A stretch of 64,000 nt of DNA from Augochlora pura (Eukaryota > Arthropoda > Insecta > Hymenoptera > Halictidae): NCBI RefSeq assembly GCF_028453695.1, contig NC_135778.1:29315214-29379213 (forward strand), written 5' to 3'. The position numbers and the translations under genes were made by a program. Under the pieces are notes generated by a model, which saw only the letters and a program-made list of their open reading frames with translations, was not told the origin of the DNA and did no database searches. Positions 11,226 to 24,719 of the stretch are shown piece after piece (the first letter of the stretch is position 1; each line of letters begins with the position of its first letter).

Positions 11226-13330
11226 TAATGCATGTCGATCTAATACAAAAATAAAAATTCAAATGACGCCAAATATAAATCAAAATGGACGCTCTATGTA
11301 AAATAAATTTTTGGCAATAAATACATAGTCCAGCTATGAACACACTTCAACCGGAACACCCGGTACATTCGGTTCCCGTACGGCGCGCAAAAATTTTAAT
11401 AACACTGTAACAGAGGCCGCAAAACCGCGGCGCGAACGCATCGCAAAAACGCGACAGAGGTCGACAGGGGCGGAGGAGGCGAAAAAAATCGTGGAGAAGG
11501 AAACCGCCGGTGAATCCCACGCATAAGCGGCTAAAGGCCGCTTTCGCGTCGCGTCGCGTCGGCTTGTTTCGCCGCGGTCCAAGCGGCCGCTAATTATTTT
11601 CCGTATCCGGCGGATGGAAGACGCGGGGCTCTGGTTTTCTTACAATTAGTATTCCGGTCATTGTTGTTCATCGCCGCGGAAAGCGAGACGCGCGCGCGCG
11701 CGCGCGCGGAGACGAAACTTCGTTTCTGTTGCCGACGTGCCCGCCGAGCCATTTTCTCTCTTCCCCGGGTTCGAATCTTTCTGGCCACACGGCCGAACTT
11801 TCCCACGACTTTTCCAGAAAACCCCGGCGACCAACGGATTGCCGCTGATAATTCCGCGTCCGGATCGCTGGATCTCGGCCGTTGCCGCGTCCGGATCTCG
11901 TCGTGGATCGTGCGCGACGCGCGCCGCACGCCCCCTCGAGAACCTGCTCCAGACAAACTTCCCCTCCGTAATTAAAAACTCGAGGCTCCCGGGGCGAGAC
12001 CGTCCCTCCAGCTCCCCCTCCTCCCCCCCCGCCCCCCACGTCTTCTTGGTTCGCCGGCCAGATCTTCTGCTTGGATATCCGGCCGGATGTCGCGGACGTT
12101 GATTGATAACTCGGAGTGATGTCCGTTTGCGGATTTCGCCCGCTTTTTTACGGTCGACCGCGTGCCTTGCGTCGCGATCTTTTCGGACGCCGCGGGGTTT
12201 CAGGATCCATCGAATTGATCTTTTTCGTAGATTTGAACGCGCTAAATTCTAATTTGGAAACAGTTCTTTTGGTATCGTTTTTGGTTTTTTGAATTTTTGG
12301 GGTTGAATGGCGGCTTGGTTTTTAGGGCGATTTTTGGGTTTCGGTATGATTCGTGAACTAGCGGTTGAGGCTATGGGGATGATTTTTATGGGAGTTTATT
12401 CTGCGGAGTCTGCTGAGTGTAACAATGTAGATCTTCTCGATTGCGAGAACGTTTTTAAAAAATATTGAAATCAAAGAATTCTCTCCGTGGTAAATCTTTG
12501 AAATCCATAAGCGAAATAAAAACGCACCTAGATGAATATTTTGCAAATAGGCTTCAACAATTTTGGAAAGAGGGCATAATGAGGCTTCCTGAGAGATGGA
12601 AGAGGTTATAAAACAGAACGGTTCATATAGAACATTATAAATCCACTTTAAACAACAAATATCGTATATTTATTTCGCATAAAATAAAAAAGGAAGAAAC
12701 TTATGGGACACTCTGATAAATTCTTCTCCGACGAATAAAATAATCGGCTCGAAATATTCGGCTCGGGTACTCGATCATTGCTCGAGTTATTTCAATTTTA
12801 GACATCTTCCCGGGAACTCCCGCCCCACCCCCGTCGACTCGGCGAGCACCCCTTTCCTATCCGGCATGCGCGAGAGCACGCACACAAACGAACTTTCCAC
12901 ACGGTCGAAGATATTCGGTGTTCAGCCGCTGAATGGTCAAGTAGCGTGCTACTCGGATTCCTATTGATAGAGTGGGCTAAACGGCTCCAGGAGGGAGTTT
13001 AAACTGTCTGCAAACTTCCCGATCCCCCCGTCCGCCGTCCCTCCGCTATCTTTGTTTCGGCCGGTTTATTTGTCTCCGGGACCCCTTTCCCTGCTTTCCT
13101 TCCACTCGAACGAGCCGGGACCACGTCCTCGTCATTTTTATCGCGTTCTTGCGCCGCGTCCACCGCCATTTTCGCGGTTTTGTTTGCGCCGGGATCTAGA
13201 ATCCGGCATAGATCGGTTTCCGTCGGTGACGGGACAGATATCGCGGGCAGAATCGTGTCCGCGGATCTGTTTCACCAGTCCGTGCGACCCCAGGATTTAT
13301 TAAATTATTTATTAGGGCGAAATATTATCG
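11226..13330. other. CpG-rich non-coding block with a CG dinucleotide run
   Basis: 11340-12230 is strongly GC-rich, with a (CG)n run at 11689-11708 and C-rich sequence near 12020. Frames over 100 codons are open on both strands over the same bases, which is what GC-rich non-coding DNA produces. A second GC-rich part lies at 12800-13290. Neither shows a recognisable domain. A CpG-rich promoter is possible but unsupported. Confidence 0.3.
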
Positions 13331-15166
13331 CGTTTCAATGACAGAGGTTCTCCTCGTATCTTTTTGTTAAATGGATTTATGGGTATGTTGTGGTTTGATT
13401 TTATATTGGAAATGTATCTGTTGAAGCTTGTTGGGATTTACATTGTTGTTATTGTTTTATAGATATTTAAGTTTTAATAAATATAAAGATAGTTTTAGTT
13501 CATTTTATATTGGAAGCGTATCTTTTGATGTTTATTGGGTTTTAGATTGTTATTATTGTTTTATAGATATTTAAATTTCGATATTTAAATGTAAAGATAG
13601 TTTTTTAAACATAGTAATTTTTCTATATTTTTAAATACGTTACATGTTCATTGTACATTGAAAATATATGAGTAAAAGCTTCGCGTTCTTGCACAATTAC
13701 ATTGTTATACAACAATACATTGTTACGCATACAATTTAAAATATAAAAGTAAAAGCGCGAAGACAATATATAATATTTCAATATTTCTATATAAATTATA
13801 TATTCATTCCAAATAAAAAATGCATGTCCTTTTCAAACCGTATGAAAATTTCACACGAAATCCCAATTCGAGAAATATGTTGAATACTGAAAATACGATT
13901 TCTTCCGCAACCCCATAACCAACTAACATATCAGTCTACGGGCTTGAAATATTGCGCGTTCACGTCACCATAATTAATTTTCGAACAACGCGCATCGCGC
14001 GAGATCGCGTTATTCGTTCGACAGAAAATATCCGAAGAAATTTCCGCGCGAGCCGATTTAAATCTCCGGGATCGTTAAATAAATAAATAAATCGGAAAAT
14101 GTTGCCGGATTAAAGGAACGCGACCAGCACGGTCTTAAAGGGTTTAATTCCTCAGGAGATATAGTTTATAAGCCCCCGGCGAGAGGGACTCCATTATTCT
14201 CCACCCCCTCCCTCGTTCCGAAGCCGCTTTATTGTTACGATCGAAATAATAAAATTACATTCGTGAAATATTCTCACGGCTATTATCGGGCCGATATATA
14301 TTCATTGCTTTCAGTTCGCCGTATTAGTCCCTCGGATATTCGCGACAAAGAGAATATCGATTGGACGGAACACGGCCGTGTACGCTTGTTTATTTATTGC
14401 GCGTACAACACGTTCGCAAATTTTCGCGCCGAGTCCTCCCCCCCCACCCCACCTCACTGTATTAATGCCAGTGGGGCTTTTGTTAAACTTATTAATTAAT
14501 TCACTCGGTTATTTTTCCATTCGAGAAATTGCCGGCCTGCACGGGTCCCGCTTAATTGTTGCAGAACCGAGAAAGCTTAACCGAAACATCGTAAATACGA
14601 GTTTTCAATTTTCCCGACGTTCTCCTTGCCCCGCGCAGCCCCCCGCAATACGTTTTCAAATTTCACGCGAAAAGTTGCGGACGCGATACAAAATTCTAAG
14701 GAGTTGGAAGATATGTAATTTGGTATATTTGATGCGATGTATGTAATATATTTATTGTGATATATGTAACATATTTAATATAATATATGTCATATATTTG
14801 TTGTAATATATGTGATATATTTAATATATTCAATATATTAGGTTGGCTAGGTCAGAATTTCTTAAAGACAGACACCTATGTATTAAACTCGCGTTGGGAA
14901 AAGTCTATTGAAATAAATGGAGTACATTTTGATTAAATCAATAGCTTTTGAGGAAAGCTATGGAGTTTTATGTACTCACTTAAAAATCCGATATTTCATA
15001 TGCACCAACCTAATATTATCTTTAACGTTACACATGTAACATATTTAATAGGAATATTCGAATTTATTCGACAATCTTTCATCGTTTATTTAAAATATTG
15101 TTTATCTAATTTCGAAAATAATTACAGACAGTTTCTCTTTGTTTATTACATGTTCTGAAATTCCTT
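13331..15166. other. AT-rich non-coding DNA
   Basis: 13330-13850 contains two diverged copies of a segment with TTTTATATTGGAA.TGTATC and ATTGTTTTATAGATATTTAA, about 120 bp apart. 14720-14850 is TATATGTGATATATTTAATA simple sequence. There are short chance frames at 14263-14746. No gene was recognised. Confidence 0.35.
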
Positions 15167-15545
15167 GAGAATTCTTGCACGAGATTAAATATTAAAAACA
15201 ATGAGATAAATCGATGTTACCCCATAACCACCCCATCATCGGTCAATATTTTTCACTAAAAATTCAGAAATAATTACACAGCGTCTATCTCTGGTTTTTA
15301 CACACTCCCAATTTTTTTAGAGAATTTTTGCATCAGATTAAATATTGAAAACAATTAAATAAATCGATGTTACCCCATAACCACCATATCAGCGGTCAAT
15401 ATTTTTCTCTAAAAAATCAGAAATAATTACAGAGCGTTTATATCTGGTTTTTGCACACTCCCAATTTTTTAGAGAATTCTTGCGTCAGATTGAATATTAA
15501 AAACAATGAGATGAATGGATTTTACCCTCTAACCACCGCTACTGT
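15167..15545 (+). repeat. tandem repeat, about 153-bp unit, 2.4 copies
   Basis: GAGAATTCTTGCACGAGATT or its variants begins at 15167, 15320 and 15472. Each is followed by AAACAATGAGATAAATCGAT and a GTTACCCCATAACCACC box. Spacing is 153 and 152 bp. The last copy is truncated. Confidence 0.85.
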
Positions 15546-16129
15546 CGACCCATGGCCTCGAAATTCGCCAATTTTCGTCAGAAACGATTCCCGTCCGAGA
15601 ATTCTGAAAAACCGTCGTGCAAGATTATTGCGAAACACGAATGAGTGGATTTTAAATGAACCACCGTGACTACCATTCATCCGAGACAAGGATTTGCGGC
15701 AGCACACCGGCGCTCCCACCTAAATCGCCGGTTGAACCGAAGCCCATAACTCGGGAATGAAAAGTTACACCGAGGTAAGATATGTGCACTCCGGAAACGC
15801 ATCAGGGAAAATGCAAGGAAATCGCTTCTGCTTCAGCTTTTGTAATCATTTTTATCGTTCCCGTAAAGTTCACCTCGATATCTCCCTTACGTTCTATTCT
15901 GCCGTTTCAATCCGCCCATTTTTACAATACTAATGCACACACTCTCGTTCCCTTCTACAAGAAACTATTATTATTACACTACCACGAAGTCTTTCAACAT
16001 ATTTAACAATTTCTTTTCGTTTGTTTTCGTCGGAGAATAAAATATTGCAATACAACGTTGTCAACTGTGGCGTTAATTGTATTGAAATTATGCTGGATTA
16101 GTTTGTTGTTAACATAATGAGGCATTCAG

Positions 16130-16650
16130 GTTTTATAGGTTATATTATAATATGTATTATAATATTTAATGTTTCGCGATAATTTAATATGTGTGATGTA
16201 TATTATAGTGTGATGAATATAGTAATATTGCAGTATTTAATATCATATTACGTAATATTGTTTAATATATCATATTTCAATATATTATAATATGCAATGT
16301 ATTACAATACTGTAATATACATGACATATATTATATTAAAATAAATATAGTAATATTACAGTGTGACTTGTGTTATATTATTTAATATATCGTATTACAA
16401 TATTGTAACATGTATGATATATATTCCATTAGAATAGATATTATAATGTTATAATATTACAATATATATCTCATAATAAATACAGCAATATCTCAGTATA
16501 TAATATCATATTATGTAATATTATTTAATATGTCACATTACAATATATTATAACATTTAATCTTGTTTAACATATCATATTTTAATATATCATGTCACAC
16601 TTTATTTAGCACTGCATCTCGTGTTATATATTTTATAATATAATACGAGT
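16130..16650. repeat. AT-rich degenerate simple repeat
   Basis: Almost entirely variations of AATATTACAATATATTATAA and TTTAATATATCATATT, many partly palindromic. No coding capacity. Confidence 0.7.
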
Positions 16651-16939
16651 ATTGTACATTTCATCTATAAATAATTCTTTAATAAATTTAATGTACGATC
16701 CTAATTTCTGTGACGCCACCACTCGTGAAACTTGAGAAATTCGAGACATTCGAGACATTATAGGGAAGATTTAGCGCACGCGCGCACACACACGCACACA
16801 TTGTCAGCTGTTCGAAATGACCCAGTAACGATAGACCGATCCTGGTCTAGAAATGCACGTGGTTTACGACAAGCCGCCATTTTAACCTGTCCGAGCAGTA
16901 AACCTTCCGAAATAAAAATCGATTTATCTACCGCCAAAT

Positions 16940-17470
16940 TGTATACTTGCTATAAATTTGACGCACGGAGGCATCGCGACGGTTGATTTCTAAAATGTTT
17001 AAATCACCTTCCACGCGAAAGGATCCCGTTCAACATTTCTTCACCTATAACCCGACCTAATAACAGGCCAACGAAAAATATTCGGACAAAAATAACCGCC
17101 AGAGGGATAAACAAAAAAAATCGGCAAATTTTTTACTTCGCGGCATCGTGGAAAAAGTTGGCAGAACGGTCCGTCGATTTCTAAAATTTTTGAACTACTA
17201 TCCGCCGAAAGGATTCCGTCGAAAATTTTCGTACCTGTGATCCAACGTGCCGAATAGGTCGCAGAAAATATTCAGGTAAAAATAACTGTCAGAAGATTCA
17301 AAAAAAAAAAAATTATCAAATTTGTTACCCCCGAGCATCGCGACGAACGTCGACGAGGAGCGGATCTTCGATTTCTAATATTTGTAAAACTATTTTCCGT
17401 GGACGGGAATCCGTTGGAAGTTTACGTGCGGCTAAATTCGGCCCGTAAACAATGCTGGGAAAAATTGCCG
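16940..17470 (+). repeat. tandem repeat, 191-194 bp unit, three copies
   Basis: GATTTCTAAAATTTTTGAAC and variants occur at 16985, 17176 and 17370. They are followed by a CGAAAGGATTCCGT box and, in the first two copies, an AAAATATTC.G..AAAAATAAC box. Sequence is unrelated by eye to the TTTTAAA family, yet the spacing is the same. Confidence 0.75.
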
Positions 17471-18199
17471 ATCCGTGATCGTCGGCGGAACGGGGGTGAG
17501 AAAAATCGCACGGCTGTATCATAATATCGAGTCGCCCCGAAATAAGTTCGACGACGGTTCGCGAGGCGGCGGTCACAACTCCGGCCGGCGTGGCATCGAT
17601 ATTAAGAGCTTTCTAACTTTCTACTCAATTAACCCGATCTCGAGGGACTTTTAATATCCAGAAAAAGAAATCGAGTCGCACCGGAGGGAAGAAGATTCCG
17701 CCGGGTCCGTGGCCGGGGGGGGTGGTGGGGTTCTCTCGCTGTCCCATTACAGCCGAGGCTAGTATCTCGCGGCGTTCGCAAGTAGCTACTTCTGGAAGTC
17801 CATTTTCAGGTCTGACCTCCGGTAACCCCCCGGCACTTATAGTCGTCGGAGAGAGCACCGGCTTCGGGGGGGGGAGGGCTGATACGGTGGAAAAGGTGAA
17901 AGACTGCGAGACCCGATGAATTATCTCGGCGAAAAAGCTTCCGACTTGAACGGGTCACTCTTTGTTACCGGAAAGTGTAGTTCACTTGTTATGCGGGCGG
18001 CACTGCCACCGTGCTTGCCCCTGCATAATTATTAACGTGCCTTCCCTGGGAAATAGTCTCCTTATCTGTCCCTGCGCCGCATACCAAACTACGAACGGCG
18101 CGCGCGCGCGCGCTCTTTTTTCGCGAGACAACGACGTTTCGGGTTTCCAAAATTTTACGACTGCGCCCAAGAAGACACAGAAATCACCGTGTTTAATGT
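17471..18199. other. GC-rich non-coding, no gene recognised
   Basis: Includes short G-runs (17716, 17868) and a (CG)n run near 18096-18112. Short frames on both strands lack any family resemblance. Confidence 0.3.
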
Positions 18200-18620
18200 C
18201 TTGTAATTCCGACCGGAAAAATCGTGCGACGGCGTGGCCGGACTCATTTTAAAGAGTGAAATGCGTGCTTTTAAACGTTGGTATTCTGTTTGTTCAATAA
18301 TAATTTTCTACGTCGCGGAGGATGGAAAATTGGGGCCTAAAAGGCGCCTGACGAAATTAATAACGTTGAGAAAGTGGTCAATATTGGAAATGTTATAACT
18401 TTGATGGAAAAAATCGTGCAGCAATGCAGCTAGATTAATTATAAATAAAAATTTCTTCTGTCATGGCAAATATAAAATCTGGACTTGGAAAATGTTTAAA
18501 AAAGTTGACAACGTTATGAAAATGATCAATATTCAAAATTGCGCAACATCGACAAAAAATATTGTACAACGATGCAGCTAGACTCGTTTCAAAGCCTGAA
18601 ACGTCTACTTTCACGCTGCA
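18200..18620 (+). repeat. 195-bp-family repeat cluster 3 (3 units)
   Basis: Cores near 18247 (CTCATTTTAAAGAGTGAAA), 18438 (weak) and 18588 (CTCGTTTCAAAGCCTGAAAC). They are preceded by AAATCGTGC.ACG or ATTGTACAACGATGCAGCTA. Spacing 191 and 150 bp. Confidence 0.6.
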
Positions 18621-19384
18621 TAACTTATTTTATTCTAACATTATCGTACCATAATTATCATACGGATTAGAAACTGGAGACGCATTTCTGCTTCTCCAAG
18701 AAAATCATCTCTCTACTTTCACGTCTTCTACATTATGCAACAAATAAGCAACAACAAGATCGGTAATACATATCAAAACTAGAAACTACAGGCTTTCGAA
18801 CGAGTCTATGCTCATCGTCGTACGACTATCCTCTTACAAAATTACAATGATCCAAATATCGACGACCTCTCGGCCACTGCAAAACAGCGCATGGAGTACA
18901 ATCGAAACGGTACACCCTTTACATCGAAAACTGCTAACCCGATAGAAACACCGGGTACAGGGTATCGGAATACAGAAAAAGACTAAAAGTATGTTCGATG
19001 GCTGGCGATGGTACTAATAATTGCCTCTAAAAGCAAGATGAAAAGTGGTCAGATTAATTAGTCGTGCAGTCGTCCGGAAGTTAATGAAATTTACGGGGCG
19101 CACCTGCTCGCGCGAAACGTCACGAAAAGATTAAATAGGTATTTGAACGGTGATCACTATAAAACTTATGGCAACAGATGCCGGCAGCGTAAAACGTTTA
19201 AGTGCGCCCAAGAACCGACTATTGAGCCCCGCGCTGAAACAGAGTTGCACACCTTCCGGCGACCCGCGTTCTCCTTCTCGCAACATTTTTCTGCTGGCAA
19301 CAAAGACGAAACGAAACGATCGCTAACAAGCTGAAGTCCGTCGAAAAAAAGACTCCTCTCATTTTTCATCTTTCAGCAACGACG

Positions 19385-19935
19385 TAAAAATATTGTACAC
19401 ATTGCAGCATCATATATTTCACATTGCGGTAATCAAGTGTTGTGTACTTTGCTTCGATAGCTATTCGACAATCTGTTGCTAAAATCTTGCAACATCGTAT
19501 TATGTAATTACTAAATACATTTCAGCAGTGAATTGTCTCTGTTCTACATCGTGTCATCAGAATGTTGCATATGTTACAGCAATAAAGATTCTATATTGTT
19601 TTATGGAAGTATTGTGTACTTAACAGCGACAGTTATTCAACATGTTGTTTGTTAAATTATTGCATTTGTTGCAGAATTGTATTATGCAATTATTAAATAC
19701 ATTCCAGCAGTGAATAATCTACTTTGTATTAGTAAAATATTATGCACACTGCAGCAATGAATATTCTATACTGTATTATTGAAATGTTACATTCGTTGCA
19801 GCAAAGAATATTCTAAATTGCATTAGTCAAATATTATATACTTGCAGCAACAAATATTCTACTGGTTGCTACTAATATATCACATATATTGCAACCTTAT
19901 TTTATGCAATTATTATTTTACGCACATTGTAGCGA
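19385..19935 (+). repeat. minisatellite, about 47-bp unit, degenerate
   Basis: TGCAGCAAAGAATATTCTA-like units recur. GCAGCA cores near 19704, 19751, 19798 and 19844 are 46-47 bp apart; earlier copies are more diverged. Units alternate with ATTAGT.AAATATTATA.AC. Confidence 0.75.
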
Positions 19936-20599
19936 CGAAAATTCCACGATTGCGACTCTATTAAATGTATCCGTGTTTTAAATGTTCTAGCGTGTTTGAG
20001 TATTTGCCGGTATTTAAAGGTATTAAAAATTGTTGAAAATTGTCGGGGCGGTTCTTTTTCGTATTGAAACAGTTGTATGCGTTGCCCCGGACTCGTTTGA
20101 TGGATGGTATGAAAAGAACAAGCCCAGCCGAGCATGCGATTCAATGATATAGTCCGGGGCTCGTCTCGAGGACAGGACAGACGCGTCGACAGTGTTTTGT
20201 GTTTGGCGTTATCAGTATCGAGACTTCAATCAGTTCGATTAATTTTTCTGTTCGACGGCCGGCCCGTTGATGCAACCTTCCTAGAATTAATGCGCCGCAC
20301 AATGGCCGCCGCTCGCACGCGAGCATCCCGCAAAACGCGACAGCGCGCCCCCGGTTGAAAAACTCCTAACTGCAACGTTTTCGTGAAATACGAACGCTTG
20401 CTATTTTTCATTACAACCGTTTCACCATTGTTTCTTAACTCTTTGGTAATTTTATTGTACGACCATTTTGTCGTTCGTACCATCAAATGATCGTCGACGA
20501 AAAATAGTGTCTAAAATGCGAGACCGCGTAGATCGATGCGCGGTTTACTTTTAATTAATAAAGGGACGGAAGATTTGGTAAAATGAGTGCAAGAATGTG
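19936..20599. other. non-coding, no gene recognised
   Basis: Moderate GC with short frames on both strands. Two ATCAGT motifs near 20210-20235 resemble arthropod initiators, but no downstream exon can be shown. Confidence 0.25.
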
Positions 20600-21420
20600 C
20601 CTGGCGGTATAAACGAAAACGCGTAGAGCGAAATAAAAAGTGGCAGCGGAGGCGCGCGAAGTGAAACGCGAATGAAAATAAATAGAATCAACTGCGAATG
20701 AAAATGCGCACAATAAAATCAAATTCGAATGAAGACACGTGAAATCGAATAAAAATATATACGGTCGAATAAAACTCGGATGAGGATACGCGTTTGGAAC
20801 AAAGCGCGTACAACGATCTATAAAATCGAATGAAAATATTCGGAACGATGTAAACATAAAAAAACGTCCGTAATTAAAATCGAAATAATATGCGTGGAAT
20901 AAAATCAAATAAAAAATACCTAAGGCGAAATCGCCTTAAGAATATCTGATACAAAGTAGAGAGGTAAAGATGTCTGGAACAAAGTGGAAATCAAAATGTC
21001 TGAAATAAAGTGGAAGCAAAAATGTGCGCGATAAAATGAAAAATAACTGGGTTAAGGTAGAATTGAAAATGTTTAAAACAAAGTAGAAATACAAATATCT
21101 CGAATAAAGTAGAAATAAAAGCATCTCGGGTGAAATAAAAATATCTAAAATAATGGAGAAATAGAAATATTTGAAATATATTAAAAAAAATATATCTGAA
21201 ATAAAGTGTAAATAAAAATGTGTGAAATAAAGTGGAAATAAAAATGTGTGAAATAAAATAAAAATAACTGAAATGGGGTAGAAATAAATACATTTAAAAT
21301 AAATAAAAATAAAAATATCGGCAATAAAATAAACATATCTAAAATAAAGAAGAAGTGGAAATATTTGAAATGAATAAATATCGAATAAAAATATGGGGAG
21401 GCATTAATTAGCAAAAAATC
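20600..21420 (-). repeat. minisatellite, about 26-bp unit, degenerate
   Basis: The unit is of the type TGAAATAAAGTGGAAATAAA. The best copies start at 21197, 21223 and 21249, 26 bp apart. The Phe/Tyr-rich frames on the minus strand across this region are repeat by-products, not membrane proteins. Confidence 0.75.
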
Positions 21421-22728
21421 TATAAGTATAAAAATTCGAAAGAAATGATAAACGACAGAAAAATCCTTTAGAAATCGAAATCGACGTAACGATTGGAGAA
21501 CGCGGTAAACTTTTAGGGCTCGGAGAGGTCGGCGTTAGGTCGATGGTGAAAAATATAGGTAAATAAAGGCGACGGTTGATTCAATATAATTTCAAAGCGG
21601 GAATCTGTGTACAACTGAAACGCGATTAATGTGCGCTGGCCGTAGTGACGTATTAATATATCCAAATGCAATTTTGACAGATATACGTCATTGCGGCTGA
21701 TGGAGGATTCGACCTATCCGACGGATGTATTTATGGGAAGGACGTGTAGAATATGACCGAGTTCCACGTGTGTACATGGCCGACGAGAGCGGCTGGCACA
21801 CGCGATTCACTGCACACACGCGTGCACACAAGCGCGCGCGTTCCCGAACGCGTAACCCGAATCGTTTCGTGCACAATCCGAAATTCTGATCTTTAGCCTA
21901 TAATTCTGTGTAATTACCTGTCACGGTCGATGTACATTTAAATTTACCCGGGCTCGATAGCCTAAACGACACTCGAAGCCCGTCGAAGACACTGACAATG
22001 TTATTTATCGCGTTCATCGAATCGACTCTATTCTCAGCTTTCGTTATTTTTGTTATTCAGCCCATTTTCTGTTCGATCAATTTTTACGGTGTTTTTTTTT
22101 TTTGCGGTCATAATATTTACTTACCAAGCTTTTCGTTGATTTAACATGCCATCAGTGTCAACTTGATTTTATATTTATTATTTTGTTTATTCTTCTAGTC
22201 TACAAACAACGAAGAAGGTAGCTTCTAAAAATAGCGATAGTTTAATAAAATATTGTTTGCAACGTTCTCATCGCGTGTCTTGATTAAATAAATAAATACA
22301 GCCACCCCCGTCGCATCGTTTAACATCGCTTCGAATCTGTTCGTCATTTGCCATGAGAACAGACATGAAAATGATATTGAGGTTACAAATAAAAAAATGT
22401 GAATAAATTCGTAGATGTGGAGAAAACGTTCGATTCGCTGTTCTCCTATTTTTTAATATTATTCTTCCCCGCGGAGCTCTGTCAACCGCTTCTGAAAACA
22501 GAAGAGCGGTAGAGAAATCTGGCAAAAAGTAACTTGTGCTTCCCCGCATTATTTTTTCAGTTGGAAATGAGGTGGTCGGGGAAGTTTCGTTTAAAAAAAA
22601 TGAAAAAATGAAAAAAGAATCGCGGAGATCCGAGGGATTACGGTGGGAATGGGACAGTCGAAGAACGCAAAATGGCGATTAAGCCCGGAGATTTTAATTG
22701 CGACATATCCGCAGGAAAAAGTCTGAAG
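21421..22728. other. non-coding, no gene recognised
   Basis: Mixed sequence with a CpG-richer piece at 21640-21870 and T-rich sequence near 22080-22110. Only short chance frames. Confidence 0.3.
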
Positions 22729-22740
22729 CCCCCCCCCCCC

Positions 22741-22840
22741 NNNNNNNNNNNNNNNNNNNNNNNNNNNNNNNNNNNNNNNNNNNNNNNNNNNNNNNNNNNN
22801 NNNNNNNNNNNNNNNNNNNNNNNNNNNNNNNNNNNNNNNN
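22741..22840. other. 100-N scaffold gap inside a poly-C tract
   Basis: Exactly 100 N, preceded by 12 C (22729-22740) and followed by 16 C (22841-22856). The size is a placeholder and the true tract length is unknown. Frames reading through it are artefacts. Confidence 0.98.
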
Positions 22841-22856
22841 CCCCCCCCCCCCCCCC

Positions 22857-24719
22857 GACCCCCTTCCCGGCAACTGTGCCGGCTAAACAATTGGGTCGCC
22901 TCTTCCGATCCATCTATTGAAAAGAACTTCGTTTGGGAACTGTCGATCGCAAGGCTCGCGTTCCTGGCAACTGGCGTGATCAATGACGTAAATGAAACAC
23001 AATTTAAGAATATGGTCGCTGCACTAGAAAATCACAACATGTCGTCAGCTTAATGGCACCGCGTCGCCGACGCGGAAATCGAATTCCCGGTGAAAATCTC
23101 GTCGACTTGTTAAAAAACGATTAAGGCAACAACGCTTGTTGTTTAACAATTCAACAGGGAAATACATTTATTTGTTCGCTTTTTACGGTATCGAACCGAT
23201 TTCATTTTGTATTTATAGTAGAAGCGGTCTCGAATCGTTCGAGATAAATGCTGTTTAAAGATATTGAAATATTTATAATATTGCGATAATATACGTGTTA
23301 TTGTAGAATATTTTCATAGTGGAATCGTTCTCCTAACTCAAATGATTTGGTCACAGAAAATTGTTAAAGTCAAAATGGTAACTCTCTTCTAGATTAAATA
23401 TCTTATAAACTAAGAATGGTAATTAAAAGCGGTTTACGGTATTAGATTCGATATGAAAATATCTATTAAACTAGCAAATAGTTTATTTAAATTTTACAAT
23501 TCTTCCGATATGTAATCTCGTTGAGAAACCACCCCATAACTTGAACTATCTATCACACGTTCATTAAAGCAGTTTCAAGCATTAAAATTGCTGTTTTTTA
23601 AAAACTTAAAATTAACAAAATCGTGAAAATATATACTGGCGTGTTCGTAAAATTGCCTAGAACAATTTCCCATAAGAAGTCGTCGAAAACCTTTCACAGT
23701 TTAATCGCGAGATATACCAAAATCTTACGATTAAATATCCCAAAAACTAAAAATGTTAATTAAAAATAGTTTGAACCTGAAACCTCCAATATTGCAAGAA
23801 TATACATCCTTGTACTCTGGAAAGTCTTTAGATTAATTCTCCGTAAGAGATAGCCAAAGATCGGGGTTACGGTTTAATCGAGAAAAACTGCGAAAGCCGG
23901 GGATGAGACTCGAAGCCGAGGAGTTTTGAGTGGACGCGGAGCGGAGATCGGACGAATGACAAGGTCCCGCGTTCGAATGCAATAATGACGTGGCGTAAGT
24001 TTGATGTATGTGTCTGTGCAGAATTGACATTGGATCGCGGCACGGTCTCCTACGGCGTACATATATATAGATGGGGACGTGGCGCGTGTGTAATAGGTCC
24101 TAGGGATCTAGGGTGGAGCGTAACTCAGCATCAGAGAGCTGGCCAGCCCGAAGCGGAGCCAAAGTCGAGGCTGTTCCTGCATTACGGTAATCCCGAGCAA
24201 CACGCCCGCGGAATACCACCATAGATATCCCCATGCGAGGCCGGAGACGGCGTTGCCGCCGCGCCGTGGCCATTTCACTTGCCATATACTTTGAGGTCGC
24301 CCCCCCCCTCCTCCTCCTCCTCCTCCTCCTCCTCCGCCCCCCTGATATCCTCGGTGTTCGACTTCTACCTATCCTCGTTCCACCCTGTCCCTCGTACGCG
24401 ATACCATCTTAATCGTGCTAATCCAGCTACACCTATCATCGGCTGGCGCGCCATCCTATCGCGCTATAGTGATCTCCGAATCGTCGAAGGTCGCAGATTT
24501 TTCTGGGAAACAGGCAGTTCGTAAATATGACGGTGATTACGGACGATGTAACTTCCTCGGAAAAAGTCAGGTTAACGATGAGCTTGGGCTCGCTTTGCAG
24601 GTTGGAGTTTCTATTGTAGTTTTTATTCTGGTAGTTTGTTTAATTTTTATTGGCAATTTTGGGACAGATAGAAGCGTAGTTGTAGACATAAGTAAATGAG
24701 GTTTCTGGATTTTGGGTTC
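22857..24719. other. non-coding, no gene recognised; CTC microsatellite
   Basis: 23390-23770 holds two diverged copies of GATTAAATATC..A.AAACTAA. 23850-24530 is GC-rich, with a (CTC)n run at 24305-24335 and a TATATATAG motif near 24060. The 94-codon plus-strand frame at 24415-24699 ends in a hydrophobic stretch but lacks splice or family support. Confidence 0.3.

Noticed and set aside
11594..12102. Four overlapping frames over 100 codons
   Set aside because: All lie in a GC-rich segment with a CG run and are open on both strands at once, the signature of compositional bias.
22591..22983. Open frames reading through the N gap
   Set aside because: They exist only because unknown bases were translated as X and C-runs as Pro/Gly.
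23950..23990. CGCGTTCGAATGC, resembling a tRNA T-arm
   Set aside because: No matching acceptor stem, D-arm or anticodon arm could be folded around it.
24415..24699. 94-codon frame with a hydrophobic C-terminal part
   Set aside because: It looks membrane-like, but no family resemblance, no splice-consistent extension, and it runs into a repeat cluster; low-GC T-rich sequence explains the hydrophobicity.
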